Origin: Chara braunii
Taxonomy: Eukaryota > Streptophyta > Charophyceae > Charales > Characeae
DNA length: 39,166 nt
NCBI GenBank assembly: GCA_003427395.1
Contig: BFEA01000174.1
Coordinates: 1,435,734-1,474,899 of the forward strand
Direction of reading: 5' to 3'
Position numbers and translations under genes: made by a program. Shown in pieces: positions 29,482 through 38,774 of the stretch (the first letter of the stretch is position 1; each line of letters opens with the position of its first letter). A model generated the notes under the pieces. The model saw nothing but the letters and a program-made list of their open reading frames with translations. It was not told where the DNA came from and ran no database searches.

Positions 29482-30114
29482 ATGGGGGATGGCACTGGCC
29501 AAGGGTACATCACTGCAGCAGAAATCGCTAAGTTACTGGATAATAGAAACATCAGGCGGTCGCAATTACCCCGAATAGAAATCTTTTCGTTCAAAGGAGA
29601 AAGGGTCTCGCACTGGCTAGAGTTGCTAGAGCAGGTCTTCAATCGCTTAACCCCGGCTGAAAAATTTGCTCAGTTATATGAATATGTATGGTGGGAACTT
29701 CGTCCGGATGTGAAAAGAATTGTAACCGATGCCTAGGGGAATTGGGAGAACTTCAAGAAAGAGATGCAGAGGAAGTACAAATTGGGAGATGGGTTGTTCA
29801 CCGTAAACGAGTTTCACAACGTTAGCCGAAGTGACTTTACTACAATAGGGGCCTTTGCAACGGCTTTTGAAAAGATGGCTCCGAGAGTTCCAGGGCTTTC
29901 CGAAGAAATGCAGTGTGTAATCTTCCTCGAAAAATTCTCCGGATATGAAACAATGAAACTGACCCAAGGTGGACCCCCAGGGAAGAAGACATCGTGGGAA
30001 ACAATAAAGAGGAACCTGGCATCCGGAGATCTGGAATCTGGATCAGGTATTCCACCATCAAGTGAAGATGGAAAGGAAGAAGAGAAAGGAAGTAGGAGTC
30101 ATCCAAGGGCATGA
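29482..30114 (+). pseudogene. gag: gag capsid, element B
   Basis: Ty3/gypsy gag capsid. After an acidic/glycine start, residues 35-60 read RIEIFSFKGERVSHWLELLE, then QVFNRLTPAEKFAQLYEYV and WWE, fitting the F-x-G-...-W-x-x-x-x-E-x-x-F capsid pattern. W-x-x-FKKEMQRKYKLGD follows and DFTTIGAFATAFEKM ends the conserved part. A TAG at 29734-29736 interrupts the frame, and a frameshift near 30060-30110 separates it from the nucleocapsid part. Residue-by-residue it matches 4105-4540 of element A throughout this domain. It would assemble the virus-like particle in the cytoplasm. Confidence 0.8.
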
Positions 30115-30988
30115 CTCAACCTTAGAAGGAATATTAAGCAGTATGGCAACTCAACTGAAAGAATTGAAAGATAAAGTTGACTCAGGATCTATAATGGTGG
30201 TGGGTCAGGCAGAAAGTAAGAAGAAGTATGGAGAAGGAAAATAAAAGGAAGAAGGAGGGAAAAAGTTTAAGACAGTAACCCAACCAAAGAAGACACAGAG
30301 GCAAAATCACAATCAAGCAACGGAAGGACATGGAACCGGCAGAGGACAGGCTGGTCGTGGAAAGCAAAACCAAGGATTTCTAAGGGGACCTTGGCCGATT
30401 GCGGCACCAGTAGGAACTTGGCAAGGGTACTTCCCAGAGAATCAATGGTCAGGGTATGAACCAAATATGCCTCACATGCAGAAAGCAGGGCCTTCACAGG
30501 GTCGAGGCGAAGGTTAACCTCAACACGCACCGCCAGAAAACCAAGGGCAGCAGCAGTTTCAGGGGCAAGGACACGGATAAGGACAAGGTAGAAATAGGAA
30601 CGGGGGAAGAGGAAATGGCCAGGGAGGCCGAGGATACGGAGGAAGAGGAAATGGGGGACAAGGAGGAAGCTGGGGCAATCAAAGGGACCCTCAACAAGGA
30701 AATTATAACCAAATGAACTTCAACCAAATCGGCCAAGGTTTCAATCAAGGTTATAACCAGGGTTATGACCAAGGTTATAACCAGATTTATGGTAGTGGTT
30801 TTGGCAGAAGTGATGGGCAGTGGAACGGTGAGGGATTTGGAAGAGGATGGATAGATTACAGTGAGTATACATGCACCCACCGTACAATCAGAGGACACAC
30901 TGTAAAAAGGTGTCATGTCAGGAGAATGGATGAAAATGATGGATTAATTACGTCAAGCATAGATGGAGATATGTTCGACAAGACATGA
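30062..30988 (+). pseudogene. gag: gag nucleocapsid region: RGG/QGY-rich tail and zinc knuckle
   Basis: Same frame across with TAA stops at 30242, 30515 and 30578, two of them where CAA is plausible in a Gln-rich context. It has a helical segment (LEGILSSMATQLKELKDKV), then a long Gly/Arg/Gln/Asn-rich region with RGNGQGGRGYGGRGNGG, then NQGYNQGYDQGYNQ repeats, resembling RGG-box and prion-like RNA-binding domains. The zinc knuckle at 30872-30913 reads C-T-H-R-T-I-R-G-H-T-V-K-R-C: the second Cys of C-X2-C-X4-H-X4-C is replaced by Arg (CGT, one base from TGT). The frame ends in TGA at 30986, but the homologous-looking reading continues to about 31126. Confidence 0.75.
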
Positions 30989-31130
30989 AGGCTGATAGAC
31001 CCAAACATTCCAGGAGGCACTAGAAAGGAAGCACTCAGATTTGCGGGACTTGGACTCAGTGGGTCAGCCATGTTTCGCATATGGCAGGAGAAAGAGGACC
31101 CGTTTGTTTGGGTAGAGGAAAATTGATGAG

Positions 31131-32048
31131 TTGAGTAATCAGGTAGGAAAAGTAATGAGAATAAGTGAGGAAAAAGAAGATGTCCCGCTGATTGAGATTG
31201 AGCCAGAAAAAGACAATGAGGTAAAAAAGTCATCAAAGGAAGTCATGGGAAGGATGAAAGACCTGGTGGATAAGATGAGAAGGTTAAATACAAGAACGAC
31301 AGACATCTGTAGAGAAGTTAAAGACTTGGAAATGAGCATTCCGCATGTATTCACCCTGGAACAGGAAAAATAAGCTTCCGAGCCAAGAGCACACAATGTC
31401 AGAGCCGTGAGGACGACTCAAGCCCAACAGGTTTTCGTCATGAGTCAAGGAAGATAAGGTTCCGAGTCAAGGGCATCTAACGCCAGAGCAGTGCGAGCAA
31501 CTCTGGCCGCTAGATCAGACGCAGCTTACCAGGCTCTAAGGAATTATACTCCCCATACTGCACGAAAACCGAAAGGGGGTAATATGTCAAAGGAACCGGC
31601 TCAGACTCCTTTGCCACCTCAGGTAGGAGCCTCGATCGATGTAGGAGAAGATGAGGAGGATGAGGATGAGGTGCTTAGAGGAGAAGAGAACAAACGCGCA
31701 ATGCAGAGGGTCAAAAAACGTAAGACTAATGATGGAAAGGAGAAGGTTGGGGAAAAGTCGAAGAAGAAGAAAAGGTACCAAACCTCAATTGTGGACCTAG
31801 AGAATTTAGTAAACAAACTTCTCGAGGGACACAATGAGTTGCTAAACCTGAAAGAGATTTTGGCAACAACACCAAAACTCAAAGAGTTGGTCAAGGCTAA
31901 GCTGGCAAGGAAAAGAGTGGCAACAGTGAGGCTCGGAGACTTGATTCCCAAAGAAGCCAACTGGACGATTGCTGGCAGCAAAATGGACTGGAAGTCAGTA
32001 GGAACAGGGTCCATTGATGTTAACATCAGAGGAAAGGATTGTCCTTGA
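31131..32048 (+). pseudogene. charged linker between gag and protease
   Basis: One frame with TAA stops at 31371 and 31455 and TGA at 32046. It contains a helical Lys/Glu segment, two tandem 84-base units at 31371-31538 (each starting TAAG-x-TTCCGAG and encoding SEPRAHNVRAVR-type sequence), an acidic run (DVGEDEEDEDE), a Lys-rich run resembling a nuclear localisation signal (KSKKKKR near 31757) and then a conserved-looking stretch leading to protease (LVNKLLEGHNELLNLKEIL). No enzyme motif. Confidence 0.6.
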
Positions 32049-32303
32049 ATGGTAGATACAGGAGCAGAGATGAACATCATGAACTCGAAAACAGTTGAAA
32101 AACTGGGACTGGAGATTGACAAGAAAGACTGTGGATACCTTAATAGGGCAAGTGGAAAGTCAGGATATACTGGCATAGCATCAAATGTGATGGTGGAAGT
32201 TGGGCGAGTAAAGGTTCGTTCTTGTTTTTATATCATGCCCAGCTTGGATCTTCCTATATTACTAGGAAGGTTTTTTTATCGCGCTCGGAGACACTTATTA
32301 TGA
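32049..32303 (+). pseudogene. pro: retropepsin-type aspartic protease
   Basis: MVDTGAEMNIMNSKTVEKLG holds the D-T-G active-site loop of a retroviral aspartic protease (32055-32063), preceded by a TGA (32046-32048) in the same frame, where the upstream CP-x-MVDTG reading shows the protease was part of a longer polyprotein. Hydrophobic flap/strand segments and the C-terminal LDLPILLGR follow, typical of the second conserved region. A frameshift at about 32270 moves the reading to the next segment. It would act as a dimer to cleave the polyprotein in the particle. Confidence 0.8.
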
Positions 32304-32692
32304 ACAAGCATGATGGGACCATGTTTGTGATTCTATGTGACCCAGCGTGCGAGAACTTTGAGGTCATCACCTGTAAGAATACAGGTCCTCATAGCTCAAA
32401 GAACAGCCTCAATGCGGGATCATATACCTTTGAGGAGTCGGAGGAAAGAAGGAAAGAGTTGGAGTGGGGGTCTGATGAGGAAGATGAAGGAGAGGAGAAT
32501 GAAGGATTAGCTTTAAGCTTGGCAAACATTGACCAAGCTATGTATATGGTCTCCGCTTATGAGATGGCGAAACCAGAAGCAATCAAAGCTCTGGCAGACA
32601 AGTTATATGATTACCCTGAAGGAGGAAAGTTGGAACTGGTTTACAAGCCGGCATCCACACAAGAAGCAAGGAGGGGCCGTATGCTCACGTAA
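32222..32692 (+). pseudogene. post-protease region of pol polyprotein
   Basis: After the frameshift the polyprotein continues from about 32272 as VFLSRSETLIMNKHDGTMF and VILCDPACENFEV, then an acidic low-complexity stretch (SDEEDEGEENEG) and an Ala/Glu-rich helical part, ending in TAA at 32692. This type of linker between protease and RT is common in polyproteins of this kind. A second frameshift near 32680 joins it to the RT frame. Confidence 0.6.
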
Positions 32693-32694
32693 GC

Positions 32695-33762
32695 GGCCAA
32701 CATTTTTTAGGGGTGGGCTCAAGCAAGGAAGCAAAAGAAGGTACGAGACAGTAGATAAAAAGAGTCACCCAGTTCCAGTTCTAGTAACACACGAGGAGGG
32801 TGTGTACTACGAACAAGAGAGGGAACTGATAAGGCAGATGAAAGAGAGATGGAATGAGGAGAGTTGCAGAATCAACGAAGAGACAAAGGGGGATTTGATT
32901 ATTGGGGAATCGGGTTTTCTGACAGAGCAAGAGAAGGCGCTGGTAATAGGGTTGATGGAGGAAAAACATCACGCCTATGCCTTCAATGATGATAAGAGGG
33001 GGAGGTTAGATGTGGATAGGGTAGGAATGATCTGAATCCACACAGTCCCTCACCAACCATGGAATGTCAGAGGAGCCAGATACCCAAACCCCGATGATCA
33101 AAGAAGAGTAGTGAAGTATCTGGATGGGAAGATTGGATCGCATGTGGCAGGGTACTGTAGTGGACCATATGCATCACCATGGTTCTGTTTTATTAAGCCA
33201 AACGGAGTGCTTAGATGGGTGCAGGATTTAAATTGAACGTTGTAACAGTTAGGGATGCTGGTGAGCTTCCTAACGCAGACTAACTCTCCGAGGCATGGGC
33301 AAGATGGGTTATTATTTCGCTCGTAGATCTATATTTTGGTTACGACCAGTTTCCAGTCTATCCGGCTGATAGGCCAATCACTGCGATGCACACTCCCAGA
33401 GAGTTGATTCATATGAACGTGGCACCCCAGGGATGGACAAACGCAATAGCCATGGTGCAGAGGAGCATGGTAAGAGTCATGCAACTGATCAGCCCGCAGA
33501 TTACTGAGCCCTATATTGATGACCTTGCGGTAAAAGGATCAATGGAGAAAGATGCACAAGATGTTGCACCTGGCATAAGGAAGTTTGTCCGGGATCATGT
33601 CAACGATCTCAGAAAAGTACATGACTTGTTACAAGAGTACAACCTCACGGCCAGTGGAGCAAAATCCAAGCACTGCATGAAGGAAGCCACCATTTTGGGT
33701 TTCCTGTGCAATGAACAAGGACGCCGTCCAGACACCAAGAAAACAAATAAAATCCTTGAATG
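32695..33762 (+). pseudogene. pol: reverse transcriptase
   Basis: Ty3/gypsy RT. N-terminal part: IHTVPHQPWN after a TGA at 33033, then YASPWFCFIKPNGVLRWVQD (33169-33228). Stops TGA and TAA and a frameshift at 33233-33250 follow, then TVRDAGELPNAD with a TAA, then motif A LVDLYFGYDQF (catalytic Asp at 33326), motif B APQGWTNA near 33422 and motif C YIDD at 33512-33523 with both catalytic Asp codons kept. The thumb region includes LLQEYNLTASGAKSKHC and GFLCNEQGR. TGA at 33761 sits where a W is expected before P-TP-F. Role: cDNA synthesis from element RNA. Confidence 0.9.
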
Positions 33763-34459
33763 ACCTACGCCATTCAGGAACGTCAGTGAAGTGAGATGTT
33801 TTCTTGGAACGTGTGGGTTCTGGAGAGTGTTCATTGAAAGGTTTGCCGCTAAGACAGAACATGTGAGGAAGTTGGTAAGGAAGAATCAAGAATGGGAATG
33901 GGGAGAAAAGCAGGAACAGGTGGTAAAGGACTTGAAGAAGGAATTTGAGGAAGGGGGTCTTGTGCTGGGTGTTCTAGACTATGATGCCATTATTGAACGA
34001 CCCTTCATTGTAGAAACCGACGCTGGACCAACAGCCCTGGGAGGAGTTCTGATACAGGCTGATTCTGGAGGAAAGGAAAGACCATTGCGATTTGAGAGTC
34101 GAACCCTCAACACTACTGAAAGGAACTACTCTCAATTCAAGAAACAGGCCTTGGCAGTGTTGCACTGCTTGCGCATCTTCAAGCATTACCTATACGGGAG
34201 GAGGTTTGTTTTGAGGATAGATCCAACAACGCTTATGCATTCTCTCAAGAACTTCACGCCTACGGATCCCACGATCGCCAGATGGCTCACGTACATCTGG
34301 ATGTTCGAATTTCAGCTGGAACATGTCCCAGGAAGTAAGAACGGGGCCGATGGTTTGAGCAGGATAGAATGGGAGAAGCCTGGAGAATGCAAAAAAGAAG
34401 CATCATCGGTAGATGGATTTTTTGACGAAGACAATATGCAGCTCCATGTGAACTCATGA
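33763..34459 (+). pseudogene. pol: RT connection and RNase H domains
   Basis: From NVSEVRCFLGTCGFWRVFIE (33779-33838) the frame is open to TGA 34459. Connection domain, then RNase H: first catalytic Asp in ETDAGPTALGG (34019), FESRTLNTTERNYSQFKKQA with Gln at 34145 where the catalytic Glu is expected, and RIDPTTLMHSL with Asp at 34220. The HVPGSKNGADGLSR stretch is the typical end of the RNase H region (PGxxNxxADxLSR). The Glu-to-Gln change should abolish RNase H activity. The acidic tail leads to the integrase linker. Confidence 0.9.
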
Positions 34460-34477
34460 AAACTAAGTGTTAACGAT

Positions 34478-34951
34478 ATGGAGGCCAGGAGAGGGAAACC
34501 TATGTGGTTTGCGCCAGTAACCTTCGTGAAAATCGAAGGGTTACTGTTGAAACCTTTCGTTGAGGAGGACTCATGGGGAGAAAGGAACGGAGAATGGATG
34601 GCTGAACTAGTCTTGGCAGAGACTTACCGTTTGACAGACGATCCGGTAACAATTGAGGCTAGAATGAGACAAGTTGATCAGCACTTGCTGACAATGGGGA
34701 TAGTACATCACCTTGTTAACTCTCTCCTACAGGTCCAGGCAGAGGATGACGAGGAAGTGGTAAAGCCAAATGAGATAGTACTCGGAGATGAATACGAGTT
34801 CAGTGAGGAGTTGGAGGGAGAAGAGTTTGAGCAAGGTGAAATCTCGGAAGATTTTCGAGAAGAGGAGTATGACGTGTTCCACTTGGAGATGGGCCTTCTT
34901 CTCTCAGGGGACAAGAGAGAAAGAGAGGTTAGTAGAGAGATCATTATATAG
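34478..34951 (+). pseudogene. linker between RNase H and integrase
   Basis: Continuation of the polyprotein in a shifted frame, 158 codons: a conserved-looking first half (MWFAPVTFVKIEGLLLKPF, then an Arg/Gln helical segment) and a strongly acidic second half (YEFSEELEGEEFEQGEISED). No enzyme motif. Ends TAG at 34951. Confidence 0.55.
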
Positions 34952-34967
34952 TACGAGGAGGACACTT

Positions 34968-36108
34968 TTTTATCAGAGATAAACGTGGGCCTATTAGGAG
35001 GGTCATTTGTGGCAGAAATCGTCAGATTGACGTCATAGCAGCTCTCCATGATGGGCCTGTAGGTGGTCACAGAGGCTTCGCCGCCAGAGTCAAGAAGATA
35101 TCTGAGTTGTACTTCTGGGAATGAATGTATGAGATAATCAGGACTTACTGCGAATCTTGTGTACAATGTCAAATCAGATCACCAATTAGGAACAAGGAGT
35201 CTTTACATTCAAGGTACATTAAAGATGTAGGGGCAGTGATTCACATGTATCTTTTGGCAATTCCACAAGGGATTGGAGGATATAACTATATCTTTGATGC
35301 TAGGGATAACCTTACGGGGTTTGTTGATGGGAAAACCATTCGAACCAAGACTGAGGCAGTTTTGGCTGAATGTATCAAAGAATATTACCTCCGATACCCT
35401 TTCGTGGTGGAATTCACAATGGACAGAGGATCTGAGTTTACATGCGGGGAGGTAAAAAATTTTTTGGATGATATCGGGGTCATTGTCAAGTTAACGACCA
35501 GGGCATACCCTCAGGCGAATGCACCAGTAGAGAGAGGGCATAGCATCATCACTAATCTACTGGCTAAGTGGACTGTTGGGAAGCCTAACTAATGGCCTAA
35601 GTTGCTACGGACGGTGTTTTTTGTGAAAAACATCACGGTCAAGAGGACCACAGGAAATGCTCCTGCGACTTTGTGGTATGAAAGACATGCCACATTTCGA
35701 ATAGAGAACTTTCTAAAGACTTGGCGGAAGCAAGGTCTGGAAAATGACCTATCCCTAGAGGAATTACTGGATATCCGAGCAAGGTAAGTCAGCATCATGG
35801 AAGATAGAATCCAAGAAGCGGCAGACAGAGTGGCAGACAGCCGAGGGAAGGACAAGGAGAAATGAGATAAGCTCCCACGTGTAACAGAAGAGTCATTGAA
35901 AATTGGAGACGTAGTGCTACTTTACGATTCGTTTCTTGAAAAACAATGGTCAAGAAAGTTGGAAAAAAGGTGGCTGGGACCCTACAAGGTCAGGCGTCGA
36001 GGAAATTATGGAGCCTACGAGCTGGAAAAAATGGATGGGACACCAAAGAATGACTGGATCTCTGGGTCCAGGCTGAAGAAATTCAAGCTAAGACCGGAGG
36101 TGAGTTGA
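34968..36108 (+). pseudogene. int: integrase with HHCC, DDE core and GPY/F domain
   Basis: One frame with stops TGA 35122, TAA 35590, TAA 35785 and TGA 35863. Zinc-binding HHCC: His at 35047 and 35068, Cys at 35158 and 35167 (C-X2-C). Core: the first catalytic Asp is expected at 35248, where HM-x-LLAIPQG has Tyr (TAT, one base from GAT); second Asp at 35422 in MDRGSEFTCG; Glu at 35530 in APVERGH, giving the typical D-35-E spacing. C-terminal IGDVVLLYDSFLEKQWSRKL then RWLGPYKVRRR is the GPY/F module, and SRLKKFKLRPE ends it. It would insert cDNA into chromosomes, but it is inactive here. Confidence 0.9.
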
Positions 36109-36236
36109 TTCAAAAAGTTATCTTGTGAAGTCCTTTTTGTAAAAAAATATTTTTCCTTGCAAAATATTTTATTGTTAACCATCGGCTGACTCATCGTCCT
36201 ACCTGTCCCTCCAAATCTCTTTTCTTCTGTGTGCAG
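36100..36236 (+). other. candidate intron between integrase and gag2
   Basis: Donor GGAG/GTGAGTTG at 36100 and acceptor CTCTTTTCTTCTGTGTGCAG/G ending 36236, 137 bases, AT-rich between. Joining the two exons would place a TGA immediately after integrase, so splicing here would not fuse pol to gag2 in the present sequence. More likely the acceptor serves gag2 alone, whose ATG at 36262 is 26 bases downstream. Confidence 0.5.
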
Positions 36237-36248
36237 GCTTGACCCTAA

Positions 36249-36308
36249 AGGTGCAGTTGCCATGTTGCAGAACCCTACGGGTGCAGTTGTCATGTTGCAG
36301 AAGGGAGG
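36249..36308 (+). repeat. 30-bp tandem duplication at start of gag2
   Basis: GGTGCAGTTG-C/T-CATGTTGCAGAA occurs at 36250 and 36280, adding ten residues (GAV-x-MLQ) at the protein start. Confidence 0.8.
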
Positions 36309-37350
36309 GATGGTGGGTCATATCAGGTCTATTCCTGGAGAGGAAGAACGATTGAGGCATCCAATGGTAACAAGAGAGTCTGCAGGAATGCAAGTTTACA
36401 AGAAAGGGGATAACCTGAGGCAGTTTTTAAGGCAATATGAAAATCACGCTTTCATCAGAGAGTGAGATGTGCCCACCATGATGAAAAATGTGACTGGAGT
36501 GGGAGAATGCAGGAAGGCGATGGAGGAAATGGCCATGAGAGTTTTTGGATGGCGGAGCTTCAAAGTAGCTATGTGGGTCAAATATGCAGATTTGAGAAGA
36601 GATGAAATAGAAGATAACATCATTTTCAACGGAACAAATTTGGAGGATTTCGAGGATAGCATCGGTCTCTGTGCAGAAAGGAACAGATGGGATGATGAGG
36701 AAAAATTGGAGCAGGCCGCGATCAGGGTAACACCCAGGGAACGCGAAACTGTCAAAAAAATCAGAGAAGGGTCAAGTACCTGGGGTGGTTTTCTTGTTGA
36801 GATGAGAAAGGTCTATCCTCTGAGCGTACAGAGGCAGAAGAAGAGGCAGTTGTTCCAGGAGCAAGGGGTGTGGATTGGAAGAAGGAAAAAAGGGTTGGAA
36901 AATGCACAACGGAAAAATGGGAATGAGACATCCCCTCGACAGGGAGAAGGAAAAATTGTCCGTAACATGGAGAGACCTGAGGTGCAGGGGAAGGAAAGGC
37001 GTATAGCCAGGAAGGAAGAAGGACAGGACAAATCTCCCGAAGAAAAAGAAGAGGAAGAAGAAGAAAAGAGAAAGGAGAAGAGAATGGGAAAGATCGAGGA
37101 AGCTGTACCATCAGTGAGAGTAGAAGCAACATCCTCCATGGAATCTCTCAAAGACCATGGAACGAGAAGGTTAAGTGAGGAAGAAAGGCAGAGAAAGGAG
37201 GACGAAAACAGGGAGTGCAGGAACCAAGTTGTGATTTACCTAAGGGAAAATGAGCCGCCCATGAACGCTCCCTGGAAAGTGAGGATGGAAGATATATTTT
37301 GTCTGAGATTGTGGCCAGCTCCAAACTGGCCTCAAATGTGGACAGGCTAA
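36262..37350 (+). pseudogene. second gag-like protein (gag2), N-terminal capsid-like part
   Basis: Begins at ATG 36262 just after an acceptor-like site; one TGA at 36463 interrupts a frame otherwise open to 37350. Residues around 36630-36810 read FNGTNLEDFEDSIGLCAERN ... KLEQAAIRVTPRERETVKKI ... STWGGFLVEMRKVYP, with the F-x-G-x-N-x-x-x-F ... W-x-x-F-x-x-x-x-x-x-YP pattern of a Ty3-type capsid, different in sequence from the first gag at 29482. A Lys/Glu-rich linker follows (36900-37210), then M-x-APWKVRMEDIF. A one-base deletion in a T run at about 37297 moves the homologous reading to the frame of the next feature. Its position after integrase, where envelope-like ORFs may sit, is unusual. 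Confidence 0.65.
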
Positions 37351-38351
37351 TTAAGCTCAATAAGATGATCAGAGAGGATTATAAATGGCTTCTTGAAGAA
37401 GAAGCTAATGTGGTCGAAAAGTTGGGGAAAGTGGAAGAAGGAAGGAGAAGGGAAAAAAGGAAAAAGGATTTGAAATCCTCGATGCAAAAACTTCATGACA
37501 GGGTAAAGGAAAAGGAGGAGCTGCTCATGCAGGGTGTAGCCAACCAAATCCCTGAAATACTGAAACAAATTCTGAGGCTAAGGACGAGGGAAGAAAAAAG
37601 GGATTCACAACTGACTGAGTTGGGGAAAGAAGTGGAGAATTTGAAGGGCGAAGTGAAGAAGGAAAAAATTGAGCAGAAGAAGCTGGAGTTAAAGGTGGAA
37701 GCCTTAAAAATCGTTCATGATACTAAGAGTCAGGAAATAGAAACAGAAAGGGAGAAGCTGGAGAAGGAAGTGGAAGGACTGAAAGTAAAAGTCAGTGAGC
37801 AAAATAAGGTGATTGAGTCTGAAAGGAAAGAGAGGAAGAAAGAGAATGAAGAGTGGAAGAGAAGGTGGAAGAAGATGGAGGAAACCATGAAAGACTCCAA
37901 GGTGAGTATCCAGGCAAAGAAGGAGACAAAAAACATCCAGGGACTTGAAGGAAAAGAAGGGAAATTAACAGGAAGAGAAGAAGGATTGAAAGATGAAAAG
38001 GAAGTGCAGGAAGGGGACAGAACTCTTACTATGTCCAAGTCAAATGATGGAAAAGGTCAAAAGAGATCATATCTGGAGGTATTGGCTGGAGAAATTGGGG
38101 AAGCTTCTCTTGACCCTCGGTGGGCAACAAAAAGGACAAGGGGAAAAGAAAAACGATTATTTTGGTATTGCATGAAAGGTGCCCACAGAAGGGAAAAATG
38201 TCATGGTTTTCAAGAAGAAAGGGACATAGGTTTGGTCAGTCTTGATAGGAGTGGCATACTTATTGACAAAGAAGGTAACCTCATCAAGAAGGGTAAGAAG
38301 GGATTCAGAGTACAGCTGTACGAGCAGTTGAGGCTTACTTTAGGAATTTAA
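37299..38351 (+). pseudogene. gag2 coiled coil and degenerate zinc knuckle
   Basis: Continuation of gag2 after the frameshift: SEIVASSKLASNVDRLIKLN aligns with SELVVSTKHSSNLQKMMGLH in element A, then LKQILRLRTREEKRDSQLTE and a long heptad region rich in Lys, Glu and Leu (about codons 60-210) that should form an extended coiled coil. Near the C-terminus the zinc knuckle reads F-W-Y-C-M-K-G-A-H-R-R-E-K-C (38160-38201), with Phe (TTT) in place of the first Cys that element A keeps. A short tail with SLDRSGILIDKEGNLI follows and ends in TAA 38351. There is no real ATG at 37299 (TTG), so it was not an independent protein. Confidence 0.7.
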
Positions 38352-38774
38352 GAGTAAGACATTACTAGTCTTTGAGGTTGAGATCTTATATCTTTTTTTT
38401 TACATTGTATAATAGTAAGAGAAAGGGTTAAAGTGAGTCGGCTACTTACTCAAGTACAATTCTAGGTAAGGTGTGTAGATATAAGTTGGATACTCTGTTT
38501 GTTTCTTGACTATTAGCATTAGGAGAAGACTTGTTCGATCGACATTCTATATTTTAGAAAGTGAAACTGGTGGTTCTGTAATTTATACATATGATTTTTT
38601 CTTTATTGGTCTATGAGATATACCGTCGGAATTACATTTTCACTTTTTCACTTGCGTTTTGTCCAGTATCTAGTCATGCATATTGAATTTGCATACAAAC
38701 TGTGTCATCAAAAATCTTGAACTAGGATGCTCAGAAAAACACCTAAGTGTTCAAGAAATGATGAGTGACGATCT
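38352..38774 (+). other. 3' untranslated region of element B, AT-rich
   Basis: No coding sequence. AGTAAGAGAAAGGG at 38415 is a weak polypurine-tract candidate. At 38762-38790 GACGATCTGTGTTG is directly duplicated at the start of the flanking repeat. Confidence 0.45.

Noticed and set aside
30494-30916. 140-codon minus-strand frame opposite the gag nucleocapsid
   Set aside because: It mirrors the repetitive Gly/Arg coding strand; the plus strand carries the zinc knuckle and conserved order.
31619-32176. 185-codon minus-strand frame opposite the linker and protease
   Set aside because: Overlaps the protease, which is clearly plus-strand; the minus-strand peptide is Ser/Leu-rich without a motif.
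36100-36236. Intron fusing integrase to gag2 in one protein
   Set aside because: Splicing gives an immediate TGA after the junction; a separate gag2 start at ATG 36262 fits better.
38415-38430. Polypurine tract marking the start of a 3' LTR
   Set aside because: The sequence after it is not present at the left side, so it cannot be an LTR start; the shared repeat begins only near 38775.
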